Source: Adiantum capillus-veneris
Lineage: Eukaryota > Streptophyta > Polypodiopsida > Polypodiales > Pteridaceae
Direction: 5' to 3'
Assembly (NCBI GenBank): GCA_014529385.2
Contig: CM043951.1
Coordinates: 108,196,469-108,260,468, forward strand
DNA length: 64,000 nt
This document shows positions 11,180-23,990 of this stretch, piece after piece; the first letter of the stretch is position 1; each line of letters starts with the position of its first letter. Both the position numbers and the translations under genes were made by a program. Under the pieces are notes generated by a model. It was given only the letters and a program-made list of their open reading frames with translations. It had not been told where the DNA came from and ran no database searches.

Positions 11180-11470
11180 GTTCCACTGTGCTAGATTTCT
11201 TTTCTTGCCTCTCTTGTCTTCGACAATGGAGCAATAGAGGAACAATATATGATAGTTGTGGGATTCAAGGTCATCATCCTTGCCCTTTGTTCGTCAATAA
11301 GATCAGTGTTACCTCCGTTCTTTGGGTGGGATTCTTATTCTGTGAAGTACGCCCGAGCTAAGGGATTTTCACTTGCCAATCAAATCAGGCTGTTCAAGGC
11401 TGAGGGTTCAACAAGTGTGTCCTTCCCTAAGAAGAATTTTCATCTTGGAGAATTTGATTGGAAGGAATAA
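11180..11470 (+). pseudogene. Small conserved ORF of unknown function (left copy)
   Basis: The plus strand reads VLPPFFGWDSYSVKY, then RAKGFSLANQIRLF and HLGEFDWKE, ending at 11470. The right arm keeps nearly the same protein in the opposite orientation (54108-54326), differing mostly by conservative changes, which hints at past coding constraint. It begins just after GGGAGGGGGC-TGTTCC, which looks like a polypurine tract followed by an LTR start, so the ORF might instead lie within an LTR. No known family was recognised. Confidence 0.35.
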
Positions 11471-11639
11471 TCCTAATGTTAGGAAACCTTTTCTGGAGAG
11501 TGCTTACTCGCTCCCATGTTGAACTCTCTTTAGCACAGTCCATCTACTTAACTAAACACTCTTTATAAATTTTATTTCTAGTTCTTTTTTTCTCTAGTGT
11601 CTAGTATTTCTCTGGCTCATGTGGAAGAGATTGAGTGTC

Positions 11640-12930
11640 TATGAGTTCCACTATATGATCATCTTGAATAATTATCACATTGACCCAATTTCCTTTTGAT
11701 TCTGATAATATAAAATACTGGATGTATGCCACTTGTCTCTGGTAATTGGAGTTTGTAAGCCATATCTCTAACTTTCTTTAGTATTTTGTAAGGTCCACAA
11801 TACCTTGGTGATAGTTTTGGACATGGTCTCGCCTTCAAGTTTCAAACCTTTCAGGAACTTTTAAACTTCGTCCGCTTCCTCAAAGTTAAGAGGCATTTTT
11901 TGCAAATTAGTACATGTCTTTGCTCTATCTTGAGCCCTTTTGATATTGTCTTTAACAAGTTTAAGCATTTCAATCATATGTTCTAGAAAATCTTTAGCTG
12001 TCTGAGCTTTCCTACATAAGGATGTCTAGGCTAAAACCCATACATTAACATAAATGGAATATATCTAGTGGAAGAGTTCTTGGCAATATTATATGCAAAC
12101 TCTACTATAGGTAGGTACTCTTTCCAATTAGTTTGTTGTTTACTAACATATGCTTGTAGCATATCTTCTAGGATTTGGACGAACCTTTCAGTTTGACCAT
12201 CCGTATGAGGATGCTCAGCTGTGCTCATGCTTAGTTTAGTTTCAACCTCTTAAATACAGCTCTCAAAAAATGCCTATCAAGCTTCCTATCTCTGTCTAAC
12301 ACAATATCTGCTAGTAATCCATATAATCAATAGAGATCTCTACAAATATTTTAGCCAATTCAAGAGTTTTAACATCAGATTTAGTTGGAATAAAGCTAAC
12401 CATTTTGGTTAATCTATCCACTATTCGTGTCCCCTTAAGTAAACCAATAATGTCATCCATGGAGACACTCTTCCATTTCCCTGAAGGAATGTCCAATGGA
12501 TGGAGTAGTCCTCCCGATTCAGCCTTTTATCCTTATTGATCTAGCATTTATTACATTTAACCACATATTCTAGGACGTCCTAATGCATTCCAGACCAATA
12601 GAATTTCCCCTTAACAAGACTACAAGTCTTGTTTACACTTGGGTGTCCCACACTTGGACTATCATGACACTCAAAGAGTATTTGGCACCTAATTTCTTTA
12701 TCTTTTGGGACACACACTCTAACTTTGTACAGTAAATAGCCATCATATTGTTCCACTTGAATCCTTGTAAAGCACCCATCGATGCTTCAGTCTCTTGTTC
12801 TAGATCCGCTTTCTGTATGGCTTTCCATATTTTGGAATATGCATGATCAACCTGACATTTCCTTCTTAATGATTCAAGTAGATCACTCTTGAATTTAGTA
12901 AAACTCAATTCATTTGTTCTAGGCATCCTG
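11640..12930 (-). pseudogene. Element C integrase and post-integrase tail
   Basis: Integrase inserts the cDNA copy into the host chromosome. The minus strand shows the zinc-binding region (near 12640, HDSPSVGHPSV with downstream CNKC), core segments with a DRLTKMVSFIPTKSD block (12311-12496), and the late-core motif EHPHTDGQTER with WKEYLPIVEFAYN (12228-12031). The C-terminal part KLSPRYCGPYKILKK with LPETSGIHPVFY runs down to about 11700. Stops and frame changes separate the blocks, so the protein is not made. One HHCC module is present, as is normal. Confidence 0.8.
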
Positions 12931-14291
12931 CTACCACATTATATTTCCCTTTTTGATACCTAAGCTTGTAATCGAACTCTTGTAAGAGTTCAACCATCTG
13001 GCCTTATGACCTTTCAATTTTGTTTGATTGGAAAGCTACTTAATGCTTTCATAATCAAACACTATCATAACCTTAGCACCATATAAATAGTGTTTTCCAT
13101 TTCTTCAATCATGTACTATTAAATACAACTCCCTCTCATATACAGAGTAATTTTGCTATGCATGGTCTAACTTTCTACTTTCAAATGTTATTGGTCAACC
13201 TTCTTGAGTTAGAACTGCATCTACAACAAAATTACTTGCATTTGTCTCAACCACAAATGGTTTATTGGGATTCACTATATATAAAATTGGAGATATAACT
13301 ATTGCTACCTTTAGCTTTTCAATACTTTTCCTTTGGTTTTCCCCCACTCAAAGGTTTTTCAATTCCTTTTGAGCTGGTCTGTCATGGTGACTGCTATCTT
13401 GGCATAATCCTTAATGAATCTACGATAAAATCTAGACATTCCTTAGAAGATCTACAACTCTACTAGGTTTAGGCCATTGCAAAATAGCTTGAACTTTTTG
13501 TGGATCCATCTTGATTTCATCTTTAGAAATGATGTGACCAAGATATTTCTCTTGTTTAGCAAAGAATTCCCATTTGGATTCCTTTGCACAACTTGAGATT
13601 TTTCTCTGAGCAATTGGAACACTTTTCTAAGGTGTTCTAAATGCTCTTCTTGAGTACGACTATAGACGAGGATATAATCAAGAAAGACTACTACAAATTT
13701 GCCTAGATAGAGCCGTAGAACACTACTCATCAACTTCATAAAGGTGGTTGGTGCATTGGTAAGCCCAAAAGGCATTACCAAAAATTCATAATGCCCATAT
13801 CTACTCCTAAAGGCTATTTTGCAACATCTTCAACCCTTATTCTAACTTGATAATAGCTTCGATCTTGGTAAAATACTTAAATTTCTCTATGATTAATAAA
13901 AAAAATCTTCCATTCTAAGCATAGTGAACCTGTTCTTGATTGTAGGATTATTTAGTGCTCTATAGTCGACACAAAGGCACATAGAACCATCTTTTTTCTT
14001 CACTGGTAAGATTGGCGAAGCCCATGGAGAATTGCTGAGTTGAAAGAAACCTTTATCTATATAATCTTACAGTTACTGTTCTACTTCTAAGTAATGTGCT
14101 TGGCCTAATCTATAAGATGGAATAAAAAAAATCTTTGCATCTTTATTCAAATCAATAGCATGATCTACTTCACCTCTTTCAAGAGGAAAACCTTTTGGCA
14201 AATCAACAAGAAAAACATCTTTAAATTCCTCTAGCAAGACTTTTAAATCACTTTCATAAACACCACAAGAGCAAAGATGAGTAAGAAACAT
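12931..14291 (-). pseudogene. Element C reverse transcriptase-RNase H
   Basis: The N-terminal block (14291-14073) has VLLEEFKDVFLVDLP, typical of the region before Ty3 RT. RT follows with [29 protein letters not shown] and the active-site region [13 protein letters not shown]. The catalytic pair normally reads D-D; here the second Asp is Tyr (codons at 13674-13679). RNase H pieces (NFVVDAVLTQEG, WVELLQEFDYKL) run to about 12930. Several frameshifts are present. Loss of the second Asp would by itself abolish polymerisation. Confidence 0.8.
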
Positions 14292-14690
14292 GATTTTTCA
14301 TTTCTACATTAGAGTCCTTATTTACAAAATATCGACACCAAAGCATATATACATCACAAGACCTTTTATTTACAAGATTTGAAAACTCAAGGGAACTTAT
14401 CAAAGGACTATTCTATACATAATGCACACCTTGTATAACAAACTTTTTATCTTCTTTTTCACAATCCTTCTCTTCTCAAAACCAAGTGCACATGATCCAT
14501 ATGCATAATTTGGAAGTCAAGTGTATCTTCATACCCTTGTATCTCAACTTCCAAATTGGATACTAGAGTATCCCATATATTCTTATGTTTACCATGCATC
14601 ATGGAGATGACATATTGGTGAGCACTTGGTTGTTGAGAAAGCTTTGATTTCTTGACAATAGCATAATTTGTCATAAAATCTAATATCTAA
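14292..14690 (-). pseudogene. Element C region between protease and RT, degraded
   Basis: A 71-codon open stretch (14674-14459) and nearby pieces precede the RT N-terminus, in the place where protease and linker sit in Ty3 elements. I could not find the D-S/T-G protease signature, so the protease is either lost or too decayed to read. Confidence 0.35.
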
Positions 14691-14944
14691 CCAATCCAAA
14701 TTATTTTATCATATTTAACTGATCATTTAATGTGGGAAAACAAATGGGAACAAGGGTTAAGATATAGACATGTGCTTATAGATCTATCTCAACACAGGGC
14801 CAATGGCAAAGGGGCCCAAATGAGAGATGGTCTATCAAAGAGCTAGGCTAAACAATGGAGCATAAGACCTTTGGGTTAGCTTCATTAAAGACCTCCAATA
14901 ATTAGTGTAAAATTCCTTTGACCTTAGGTAAGCTAGGGATGAGC

Positions 14945-15240
14945 TTGAGGTGGGAACCCGGACCAAGCTTAAGGTGCTTGAGGTGCTTGTCGTGCTTGAT
15001 GACTAAGGTGCTTGAGGTGCTTGAGGTGCCTGATGACTGAGATGCTTGAGATGCTTGAGAAGCTTGAGGTGCTTGATGATTGAGATTCTTGATGATTGAG
15101 ATGCTTGAGGTGCTTGTCATGCTTGTGATGCTAGGGCTGTACTTGAGGCGAGAACCCAGCCCAAGCTTGAGGGGCTTAAGGGCCAAGCTTGTGGTGAGAA
15201 CTAGGCCCAAGGTTGAGTTGCTTGAGGTGTGCAAAAGTCA
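14945..15240. repeat. Minisatellite of AGGTGCTTG-like 9-bp units
   Basis: Degenerate repeats of AGGTGCTTG, AGATGCTTG and TGATGATTG units run along about 300 bp, interspersed with CCAAGCTTGAGG segments. They produce long but meaningless open frames on both strands. Confidence 0.75.
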
Positions 15241-15293
15241 ATGCCAATCCCTACAAGGAGGGGGCGATCCATACATGAGGGGGGATGAGAGAG

Positions 15294-15412
<119 letters not shown>

Positions 15413-16430
15413 AAGGCATGCCTAGTACAAAGAAAGCAAAAGGGACACTTGTCAAGTTCCTCCTCATGTTGCCCTCATGGTGTGCCTGAAGCCTATTGAT
15501 TGGACACCCAAGGGGTCCAATGATAATTTGAAGATTTAATTAATTGTTTTAGCATTTATCAAGTCCTCTCTCTCAAAGGGGAAAGGGGGACACTTGTCCC
15601 AAGACTACCCTTTTTGCTTGGTAAGACTCCTGCCTATGATTGGCTAGGCCTGGAGGGGTCCAATGAGCTTCAAGCATTAGCTACAAGGGGGGGTCAACCA
15701 AAGCTAGTAGGGGACTTGCTTAGGGGGTATACTCTCCCACACACACTCACATTGTGTGAAGTGCAAAGTGCAAGAGCTCCCTCTCCTTCTCCAAGCAAGT
15801 AGAGGTTGAGAGCCTACACCAACACTCTTGGCTATGGAATGCAAATCCAACCAAGATCCATGCTTCAATGATTAAGCTTGCCATATTCTCCATCTTCATT
15901 ACTATGCTATTATATATGCTAGCAAGAAGAGTGATGATAAGTGAGGAACTAATTCTTTCTCTTATGAAATGTTTCTTCTTCCTCTTCCCTTCCCTCATTC
16001 CCTGCTAGCTCTCTCCACCTTCGAAGGTGTTTGAGGTCTTGGGACTGAGGCTTGGGATAGTTAATGCTTTCCTCAAAGTTTATGTTATGCTTGTGATGCA
16101 TGAAGCTTTCCATATTCATTGCATCACATAGGTCACAAGAAACACAAAGATTGTATTGTAACAAGTCTCTCTCCTCAACTGTTGTCATGTTCTCTAAATT
16201 CTCTCTCTGCAAAAGTATTGTTCATGCCATGCTCATAAAGTAATTTCACAATAGTACTCTCTCTAATTTCCGCTACTCTCAAGTTAATAGGCCAATTACA
16301 TTACATAATTCACAAAGTTGTGTATGGCAAAGTCATCTATCATGACCCTGACCCTTTTTCGATTTACAAACCCATGCAATTTTACCAGCACATGTGGGCC
16401 GAAACTCGATTTCCACATGCTAGTTGACAA
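15413..16430. other. Non-coding stretch inside element C
   Basis: No convincing gene was seen. A motif combining GATTGG and GGGGTCCAATGA occurs twice (about 15500 and 15633), giving a weak direct repeat. The block from 14700 separates gag from pol of element C and probably entered it as an insertion, but no target duplication or terminal repeat was found. Confidence 0.45.
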
Positions 16431-16499
16431 ACAATAATGACGCTCTTCATCCTCATGCAACACTTATATGAATTTATACTTTTCATTATCATCTATCAA

Positions 16500-17330
16500 A
16501 ATTGTTTAGACAACATGGATTTTCCTATCTTTATGACACTTGTCGAGACCCTTGTCCCTTTCATCATATTTTTTTCTTTTGTTCGTTGGACAATTCCATT
16601 GAGAATGGTCGGGTGACAAACAAGTGAAGCACAAGTTTTCTTTTTTAGCCTTTGCAAAGTTCTCTTGGTGGAGTTTAGGTCCTGGTGAAACCCTCTCTTT
16701 AAGCAGTGGTTTAACCTCCTTATTAAATAGAAATTTTCTCTTTACCTTTTGAAGAGGCCGTCCCCCGTATCTGTGGACTTGCGCTTAGTTTCAGTGGGAT
16801 TAGAAGCTGTCAAGCGAGTATTATCTTCATAAATTTGTGCAAATTTAATTGCTTCTTCCAAAATTTTTGGTGCACTTCTTTTTACCTCTCGCTTGAAATG
16901 TCTATCTAATCCCCGCATAAACCCCCTTGTTTTGTGAAAGTCATCTATTCCTTGAAGCTTGAGGATTATTTCTCTGTACTCGGCAATGTATGTAAGCAAA
17001 GGTCTACCCCGTCGCATAGCCATGTCCCAATCCTTCCAATTTCTTTCTGGTTCATTTTCAGGGAGAAATTCTCTCACAAAAATTATCTCAAATTGAGCCC
17101 AATCCCCTACAATCTTTCTTGATGCCTTGAGACACATCCACCATTTGTAGGCTTTTGGCCCCAATGATAGACTAGCCTCAAGGGGTTGATACTCAAGTGG
17201 GCTATTCTTTAAACTATGTATATCTTGTCATTTCTACAAGAAAGTATAAATAGCATCTTTGTTTCTATCCTTTTCTTCACCATTAAATTGAGAAGGTTTT
17301 ATGTCTTTGAGGACAGTGTTGTCTCTATGT
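16500..17330 (-). pseudogene. Element C Gag with CCHC zinc knuckle
   Basis: The minus strand reads DIKPSQFNGEEKDRN, then LGPKAYKWWMCL, FLPENEPERNWKDW, LLTYIAEYREI and DFHKTRGFMRGL, the usual Ty3 retrotransposon-gag pattern. A classic knuckle LCFTCLSPDHSQWNC (C-x2-C-x4-H-x4-C) follows near 16600. The central 140 codons (17164-16742) are open, while the N-terminal part has stops around 17230. Gag forms the virus-like particle and binds element RNA. This is the 5' gene of element C. Confidence 0.8.
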
Positions 17331-18067
17331 CTCGAGTGGGTATCAAGAGAAGGTATAGCAGTGTTTTTATACATAATTTCACCATCCCTTGAGGTGGAGG
17401 GAACTGCTCACGGGATGGCACATCCCATTCTTCTCCCATGTCCTCAATCCCATACATATTTTGGAAGTATCAATCTCAGATGGTTTTTGATTTTGGTTCT
17501 TTTCGTTTTTGTAAGTTTTAAAGCGAAACTTACTTAAAACTTTGAAAAAGACAAGAAAGTATGCTAAGCAAGTTATGCACAAATGTACAAAACACTTCCT
17601 GAGATGTGCCCAAGTGCCGATGCGTGATTGTCCCATTTGTTGCTCCAATTGGCAAGGTCCAATGAATAATTGAACTTCCTGCTAGTGTAACTTGCCACTC
17701 TCGAGCACAAGCCATTGTTTGACTATATAGTGTTTGACTTGATTAGCTTGGTTGAATACCATATACTCAATTACCTTCAATTAGGGGTAGTTGCTAGGCT
17801 AGGAGCATGGGAAACTATGATGGCTTATGCATGCTATCACTCAATTAGGTTTATAACATGACAGTGGAAACCCATAATCATCTAGTGAGATAACAGCTCT
17901 TGGAATTAGCAACGTGGAGTAGAGTGTTGTGAGATTGCAAGAAAAACAGTGCAAGAGAGCGAAACACTAATGAGGTGCCTATTGCATAGCTTGGCAAGCT
18001 GTGTTGTGTTGGAAAGCTGTAAAAGCAATGACAAGAGACTTTAGGGAAGAGAAGAGAATCGACTTAA
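17331..18067. other. Presumed leader of element C, non-coding
   Basis: Lies between the gag start and the PBS-like site. Only short unrelated open frames were seen. Confidence 0.35.
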
Positions 18068-18079
18068 GATCTGATACTA
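18068..18079 (-). promoter_or_regulatory. Possible PBS of element C
   Basis: The minus strand reads TAGTATCAGATC, two mismatches from the initiator-Met PBS TGGTATCAGAGC. It is preceded by CTACA, which fits an LTR ending in CA. Position upstream of gag supports it. The matching LTR pair was not found. Confidence 0.35.
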
Positions 18080-19206
<1,127 letters not shown>

Positions 19207-19522
19207 AACATCTATGTGAGGCCTAAGTCAGCCAATGCCAATGAGACAAATCAAAGTATACATGTGTATATGTCCTCCATCTATCGGAAATGACAACAAC
19301 AATCTAAACCGATAAAAGATAAGGATAAATATAAAAAACCTTGGTTTGTGATGGTATCTATGGGAGGGAATGGAGCTCTAGTACGAGGGATAGGAGGATC
19401 GTGAGCAAGGGCTGCTCGGATGAACACAACCAGGTGGGCCATCATTTGGGCTCGTCTCTCCTCAAGAGCTCGACGTGCTCGGAACTGGATCTCCTCAATC
19501 TATCTACGATGGAGTCATGGGC

Positions 19523-19685
<163 letters not shown>

Positions 19686-19789
19686 TTTAACTAGATTTTT
19701 TAAACAAGATTTTTGAAGTTTTGCAGGAGGTAACATTTCACAACATGCTCACCAAAAATAGGAAAAAGTGCTTCAGCAGGACATCATGG

Positions 19790-20790
19790 CATTTGCCAAA
19801 GCAGGTTTAAGAGCCCTCGTAGAGTTCTGCATCAGAAAAGTAAGTTTATAGGCATTTTGGTTTGCTCTCTACGCACATCAGATGAAGCTTTGGAGCGAGT
19901 CCATGAGAAGGTGATAGCTGAAATGATGAAGGTGTTAACAAATCCAAGAGGAATTCCGGACCTCACGCATTCTGCGATACAACTAGCCTGTATAAGAGGA
20001 CTTGTGGAGGCAAGCCGTTCCCATACAAGTTTTGAGAGGTATTATGAGGGAACATATATAGAAGAATGGGGAAAAAGCTTCTAGGTGATGGTACTATAAA
20101 TGTACCCTACACTTGGCAGACTGAGCCCTTGGTAGACGATGATGTGGTGAGGTTGTTGGGAGAGGGAGAAGTTGTCAAGATTATCGGGGCATACATGGGT
20201 AGTTTGAATGAAGCTGCAAAAGATGTCCTAGATCTCCCTGTTGAAGAGAAAAGTAGCAAGCAAAAGAAGCCTGAGTATGGTAACACCAAATCCTAGAAGG
20301 AGATGGAGGCCTTGTACAACTTGAAGGAAGCTGGCTATGAAATGACCCATGAAATGAGAATGGATGTAAAAGAGATAAACTTGGGCATGAAGCGACTGTC
20401 TCAACAAGTTGAAGGCCTGCACGGTGCCGTACTTCCCAATCACATTTGTGGAGGAGGGAGAAGTAGGCAAGCTCCCAAGGATGTTTGTTATAATCGAAGA
20501 TCATGGGCTTGTTCACAGAGTGGTATCCAAAATGGTTCGGCCCGGTCTCCACAAGCTACAACCGGAACTACTATGCGAATTATGCCGCCATGAACGAGCT
20601 CATTTGGTGGATAGGCAGAGGTGGTTTAAGAGCCGAGTTGCTCCCAGGTTAGTTAGGGGAGTGGAAAGCACAGGGTCTCACCCAGCTTCCTTGCAATGCA
20701 GAAAAGACCAGCAGTTGAGGAACCAGCTCGAGTACTACGATGTGATTGGCTTAGGAATTTCGACGTTGACAGAGGAACTAGCAGGCCCTT
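19790..20790 (+). pseudogene. Unidentified host-gene-like remnant
   Basis: Plus-strand pieces in changing frames read like one protein: MAFAKAGLRALVEF, then DEALERVHEKVIAEMMKVL, TNPRGIPDLTHSAIQLAC, TSFERYYEGTYIEEWGK, INVPYTWQTEPLVDDDVV, AYMGSLNEAAKDVLDL, LYNLKEAGYEMTHEM and, near the end, LPRMFVIIEDHGLV followed by ELLCELCRHERAHLV. There are stops or frame changes near 20084, 20296 and 20420. An AG-GTAAGT donor-like site follows the first piece near 19840. No retroelement motif is present. I do not recognise the protein with confidence; it may be a captured or processed fragment of a large cytoplasmic host protein. Confidence 0.4.
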
Positions 20791-20799
20791 AATCTTTGC

Positions 20800-21330
20800 T
20801 TAATCCATCCCTTTTTCAAAGTGGTAGTGAGATTAGTAGCAGCGTTTGGATTTTCTGCACAGCTTTGTAGAGTTTCTAAAAATGGCAAAAGTCTTCCCCC
20901 TGCTCCCCCCACTCCTCCCGCGTGCGACTCGTCACCACTGAGCATAACAACACAATAGCTGCTGGTTAATGACCTCATTCTTGACTTCTAGTATTGCAGA
21001 TGACATGGGTGTGGCAAGCACTTCTCGAAAGGTGGAGCGTGTTTAGGTCTTATAGACTTGTCCTAGAAGTTTCGTTACGTTTGGATGTCATTTGATGCTG
21101 TAACGGATGTGAATTGTTTGCCGATGAGCGATTGGATTTTGGTAATTTCAGTCAGTTGAGTGTAGCTTGAGTTAGATGCGAGTTGTTAGTTGTTTTTCAA
21201 GAGATTGACAACCTCTTGTAGCCTCTATGCCCTAGTCGAGTCAGCTTTATCCCATGGTTTGACAAATTAATCGTGGTTCTCGCGAATATTGCAATAAGAT
21301 AGGATGGTGAGGTTAAACATGCGTCCTACA
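20800..21330 (+). repeat. Probable 5' LTR (3' portion) of element A
   Basis: It ends CCTACA directly before the PBS at 21333. Its last 100 bp resemble the end of the intact element's LTR (both have TGACAAATT, then GGTTCTCGC or GAGTTCTCGC). No second copy is in the window, so the left boundary is unknown and part of this stretch may be unrelated. Confidence 0.45.
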
Positions 21331-21332
21331 TT

Positions 21333-21350
21333 TGGCGCCGTTTCCGGGGA
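21333..21350 (+). promoter_or_regulatory. Primer binding site of element A
   Basis: TGGCGCCGTTTCCGGGGA follows the LTR end by two bases. This TGGCGCC class is used by plant Tat/Athila-type Ty3 elements. The intact element has a near-identical site differing at two internal bases. Confidence 0.88.
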
Positions 21351-23295
21351 TTGAAGAGACCTAAACTAGGGAAAAACACAAGCATCTTGTGTAGTTGTCC
21401 TTTAACTTCCTCTAGGTTCGCCTAAGGTTCAAAACTTTCTTTTAGAAACTGCATAGCTTAAGATTGTCGTCTTTTGCTGTGTAGAGTTATCTTGAAGGTA
21501 ATCGTACTTGCTGAGTGCCTTTAGGATTGTAGGATTGTAGAATTAGATTAGGATTTTGAGAATGATTGGTAGATGAAACAAGTCTTAAGATCATGCTCAG
21601 AAAAACACAAAAGACAAGAAAACGAGTGTTTGTGGACACTTTCCACAACCCCATTGCATGAGAATCTAGGAGTAAGGTAAGTAGGATCCGAGGTGGATTT
21701 CAGGACATTTCTCTCTTTGAAAGAATCAAGTGTGAGTTGTTATTGGAAGTTGCAGAATTTCAGGTCTACGGCTAGAAATAGCTCGAAAAGACTCGAAACC
21801 ACTCAATTCGATTGGAGAGTGAGCCGAAAAGTTGTCTGAACCAGTTGGTAAGCTCAAAGACACTTCGAGGTAAAAATTTCAAGAATTGGTCAAAACTCAA
21901 ATTATTTACTTTTTCTTGACATTTTAGGCCAAATTAAGTTTTGAATTGATTCATAGGTTTAAAATAGCTCATATAAAGACTGTCTTTGAAAAAATTGCAA
22001 AAAAGTATTCGTTTCAAGCCTGAAGTTAATAATTGCGATTATTACCTTTCTGCTCTAAATTGAAAAAGGTTCATACCATTGACTCATTGGATGTGTACAA
22101 ACAACTTTTGTAAAGGCCCAAGAGATTTGGATCACTAAACTGGCAAAAAACTGGGTAAAAGCTAAAGTTTGTATTGACTTTTTGAATCTTGAGTGTAAAT
22201 CTGGGAAAAATTTGTCCAAACTTGTTGAAAATTGATTCATAGGCTTATATTGATGTGATAAACATGTGTACATGCTCAATTGACCAAAACTTTGCAAAAA
22301 TTTATCATTAGTAAATAATCACGATTATTTACATCTATCCAATTTTTCAACTTTTTTGATCAAGTCAGCATACCACTAGTTTTACATGTTATAATAAGCC
22401 CACAAACCAAATTTGGTAAGATTTGGATCATTGGATTGAAAATTGTGACTAAAATTGCAAAGTTAGTCTATGGACAGATAATTGATAGACCATTTGACCA
22501 AAAATTGTCCAAACTTGATGAAAGTTGGCTAGTGACCTTAACTTAAGGTGCTTAGCAGATTTGTGTCAAAGTTGGGGCAAAAAGTTGCAAAAATATACCT
22601 GGAGTAAATAATCGTGATTATTTACATCTGCTTCAAAAATTGATGATTTTGCAAAGTTGAGTATACCACAAGGTCAAGCATATCAAGTAGACCTCACAAA
22701 TCAATTTTGGTAAAATTTGGATCACAAATGTGAGACTTAAGCCAAATTGTCAAAATCAGAGTCTGCGGACACAAAACAATCAATAAACTTGATCAAATTT
22801 TGTCCAAACTTCTTGAAACTTGTCCAGAGACTTTAACAATTAGTATACTTGCCAAACCAATAAAAAAAGTGCAAAAAATTGACAAAAGTAAATAATCACG
22901 ATTATTTACTTTTACTATCCAGAGACATCAATTTTGACTTTGAACGTATACAGTGTTAGACCAACATACTATAAAGCCACTGGGCAATTTTGTGTTCAAT
23001 CGGATCAAAATTGGTATATGTATACTCAGTTTCCAGGTTATAGATTGAACCTTTGATTTTTGCTAAAGTCGAATTTGGAAGTCGATTTGAAGTGATACAC
23101 AGAGACCAATCACGAGAGTTAGCAAAAAACTCCATTGTCTGTATAAAAGAATAGCTAACTTGATCAAAATTGTACAGGAATCAGGCTGCAGACGAGGAAT
23201 CAATGGCTTGACAGGAAGTCGTGATCGAATCAAGTGGAAAGTGACGACAAGTCAATCCAAAGGTGAGTACTCTATCCAGGGCTTCATAAGTCTAT
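21351..23295 (+). other. Element A leader with diverged 285-293-bp monomers and palindromes
   Basis: No gene. Near-palindromes built from GTAAATAATCR and its reverse complement lie at 22025-22045 (diverged), 22311-22332, 22604-22625 and 22888-22909, spaced about 286, 293 and 284 bp. The sequence between successive palindromes is weakly alignable (for example CACAAAYCAA followed by TTTGGTAARATTTGGATCA, and GTCCAAACTT), so the leader looks like an old tandem array whose palindrome is the best-kept part. A donor-like AAAG-GTGAGTAC lies at about 23259, shortly before gag. Confidence 0.75.
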
Positions 23296-23788
23296 ATGAA
23301 CCTTAGATCTGGTCGAGTACTAGGAAATCAGGCCATACTCGGAGAAACCTCCATTAGAGTATCTACTGAAGAAAGCATGAATCAAGGCAATTCCTTGCAC
23401 ACAATTCTTGAAGAAGTCTTAGACACTTTTTCAGATTCAAGAAAAATGTCTTCTTACTCGACTCACTCAAAAACAGGAACAACAGTGCGCTATAAGCATA
23501 CTATCTTTTTACAAGACTAATCGTCATGGAGCCCAGGTTTACTTGGACCCTAACGAGGAGTATGCTATTCGCATTGATGACCATGGTATTGAGTTCAAAG
23601 AAGAGGTTAGGGCAAACAAACAAGGAAAAATGTACATGGATAGAAACTGAACTCAGTATTTACAAGTCAAAAACCTTGACGTGATAGACAAATGGGGGTT
23701 AGAAGTAAACACCATAATCCCAGATATGTCAGCAAAAGAAGGACCACCAACTTTAGAACTTGAGGGATACGATCAAGTAGATATGGAG
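23296..23788 (+). pseudogene. Element A Gag, N-terminal part
   Basis: Starts with a true ATG (MNLRSGRVLGNQ) and aligns with the intact element's gag N-terminus (LRSGRNLWNNQ). After a frame change near 23516 it continues with NRHGAQVYLDPNEEYAIR and VIDKWGLE, matching the intact VDKWGL block. One in-frame stop lies near 23650. The reading breaks at 23789 where Copia-2 begins. The function of this extension ahead of the retrotransposon-gag domain is unknown. Confidence 0.75.
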
Positions 23789-23990
23789 TAATAGATTGCA
23801 AAGCTTTCGTAGGACACCTGTTAAGTACATAAGTGGCACACATCATGGCCTCAAGCCAAAAACGATGCGGTAAAGCTTGACTTTTGACCATACATCGTCC
23901 CATTTCCGTAAGTGACCCGTTTTTCCTCTCAGCAACACCATTTTGCTGAGGTGTATAAGGCACTGTACATTGATGTTTTATCCCGCTTTA
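23789..23990 (-). pseudogene. Copia-2 integrase fragment
   Basis: The minus strand reads VPYTPQQNGVAERKNG, then GRCMVKSQALPHRFW and ATYVLNRCPTKAL, the late core of copia integrase. It stops abruptly at 23789, where element A sequence resumes. Confidence 0.85.

Larger units (their letters stand above)
4750..11868. repeat. Left arm of a large inverted repeat
   Basis: Read as reverse complement, this stretch matches 53724-64000 in the same order: Ty3 element C tail, conserved ORF, (CA)n tract, zinc-knuckle ORF, short tandem repeats, transposase exon 1, intron, transposase exon 2. By eye most blocks are about 90 percent alike. The inner edge is sharp: similarity stops near 11868 on the left and 53724 on the right. 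The right arm passes the window end before reaching the counterpart of about 5940, so the outer limit near 4750 is set only by where the transposase reading ends. Confidence 0.8.
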
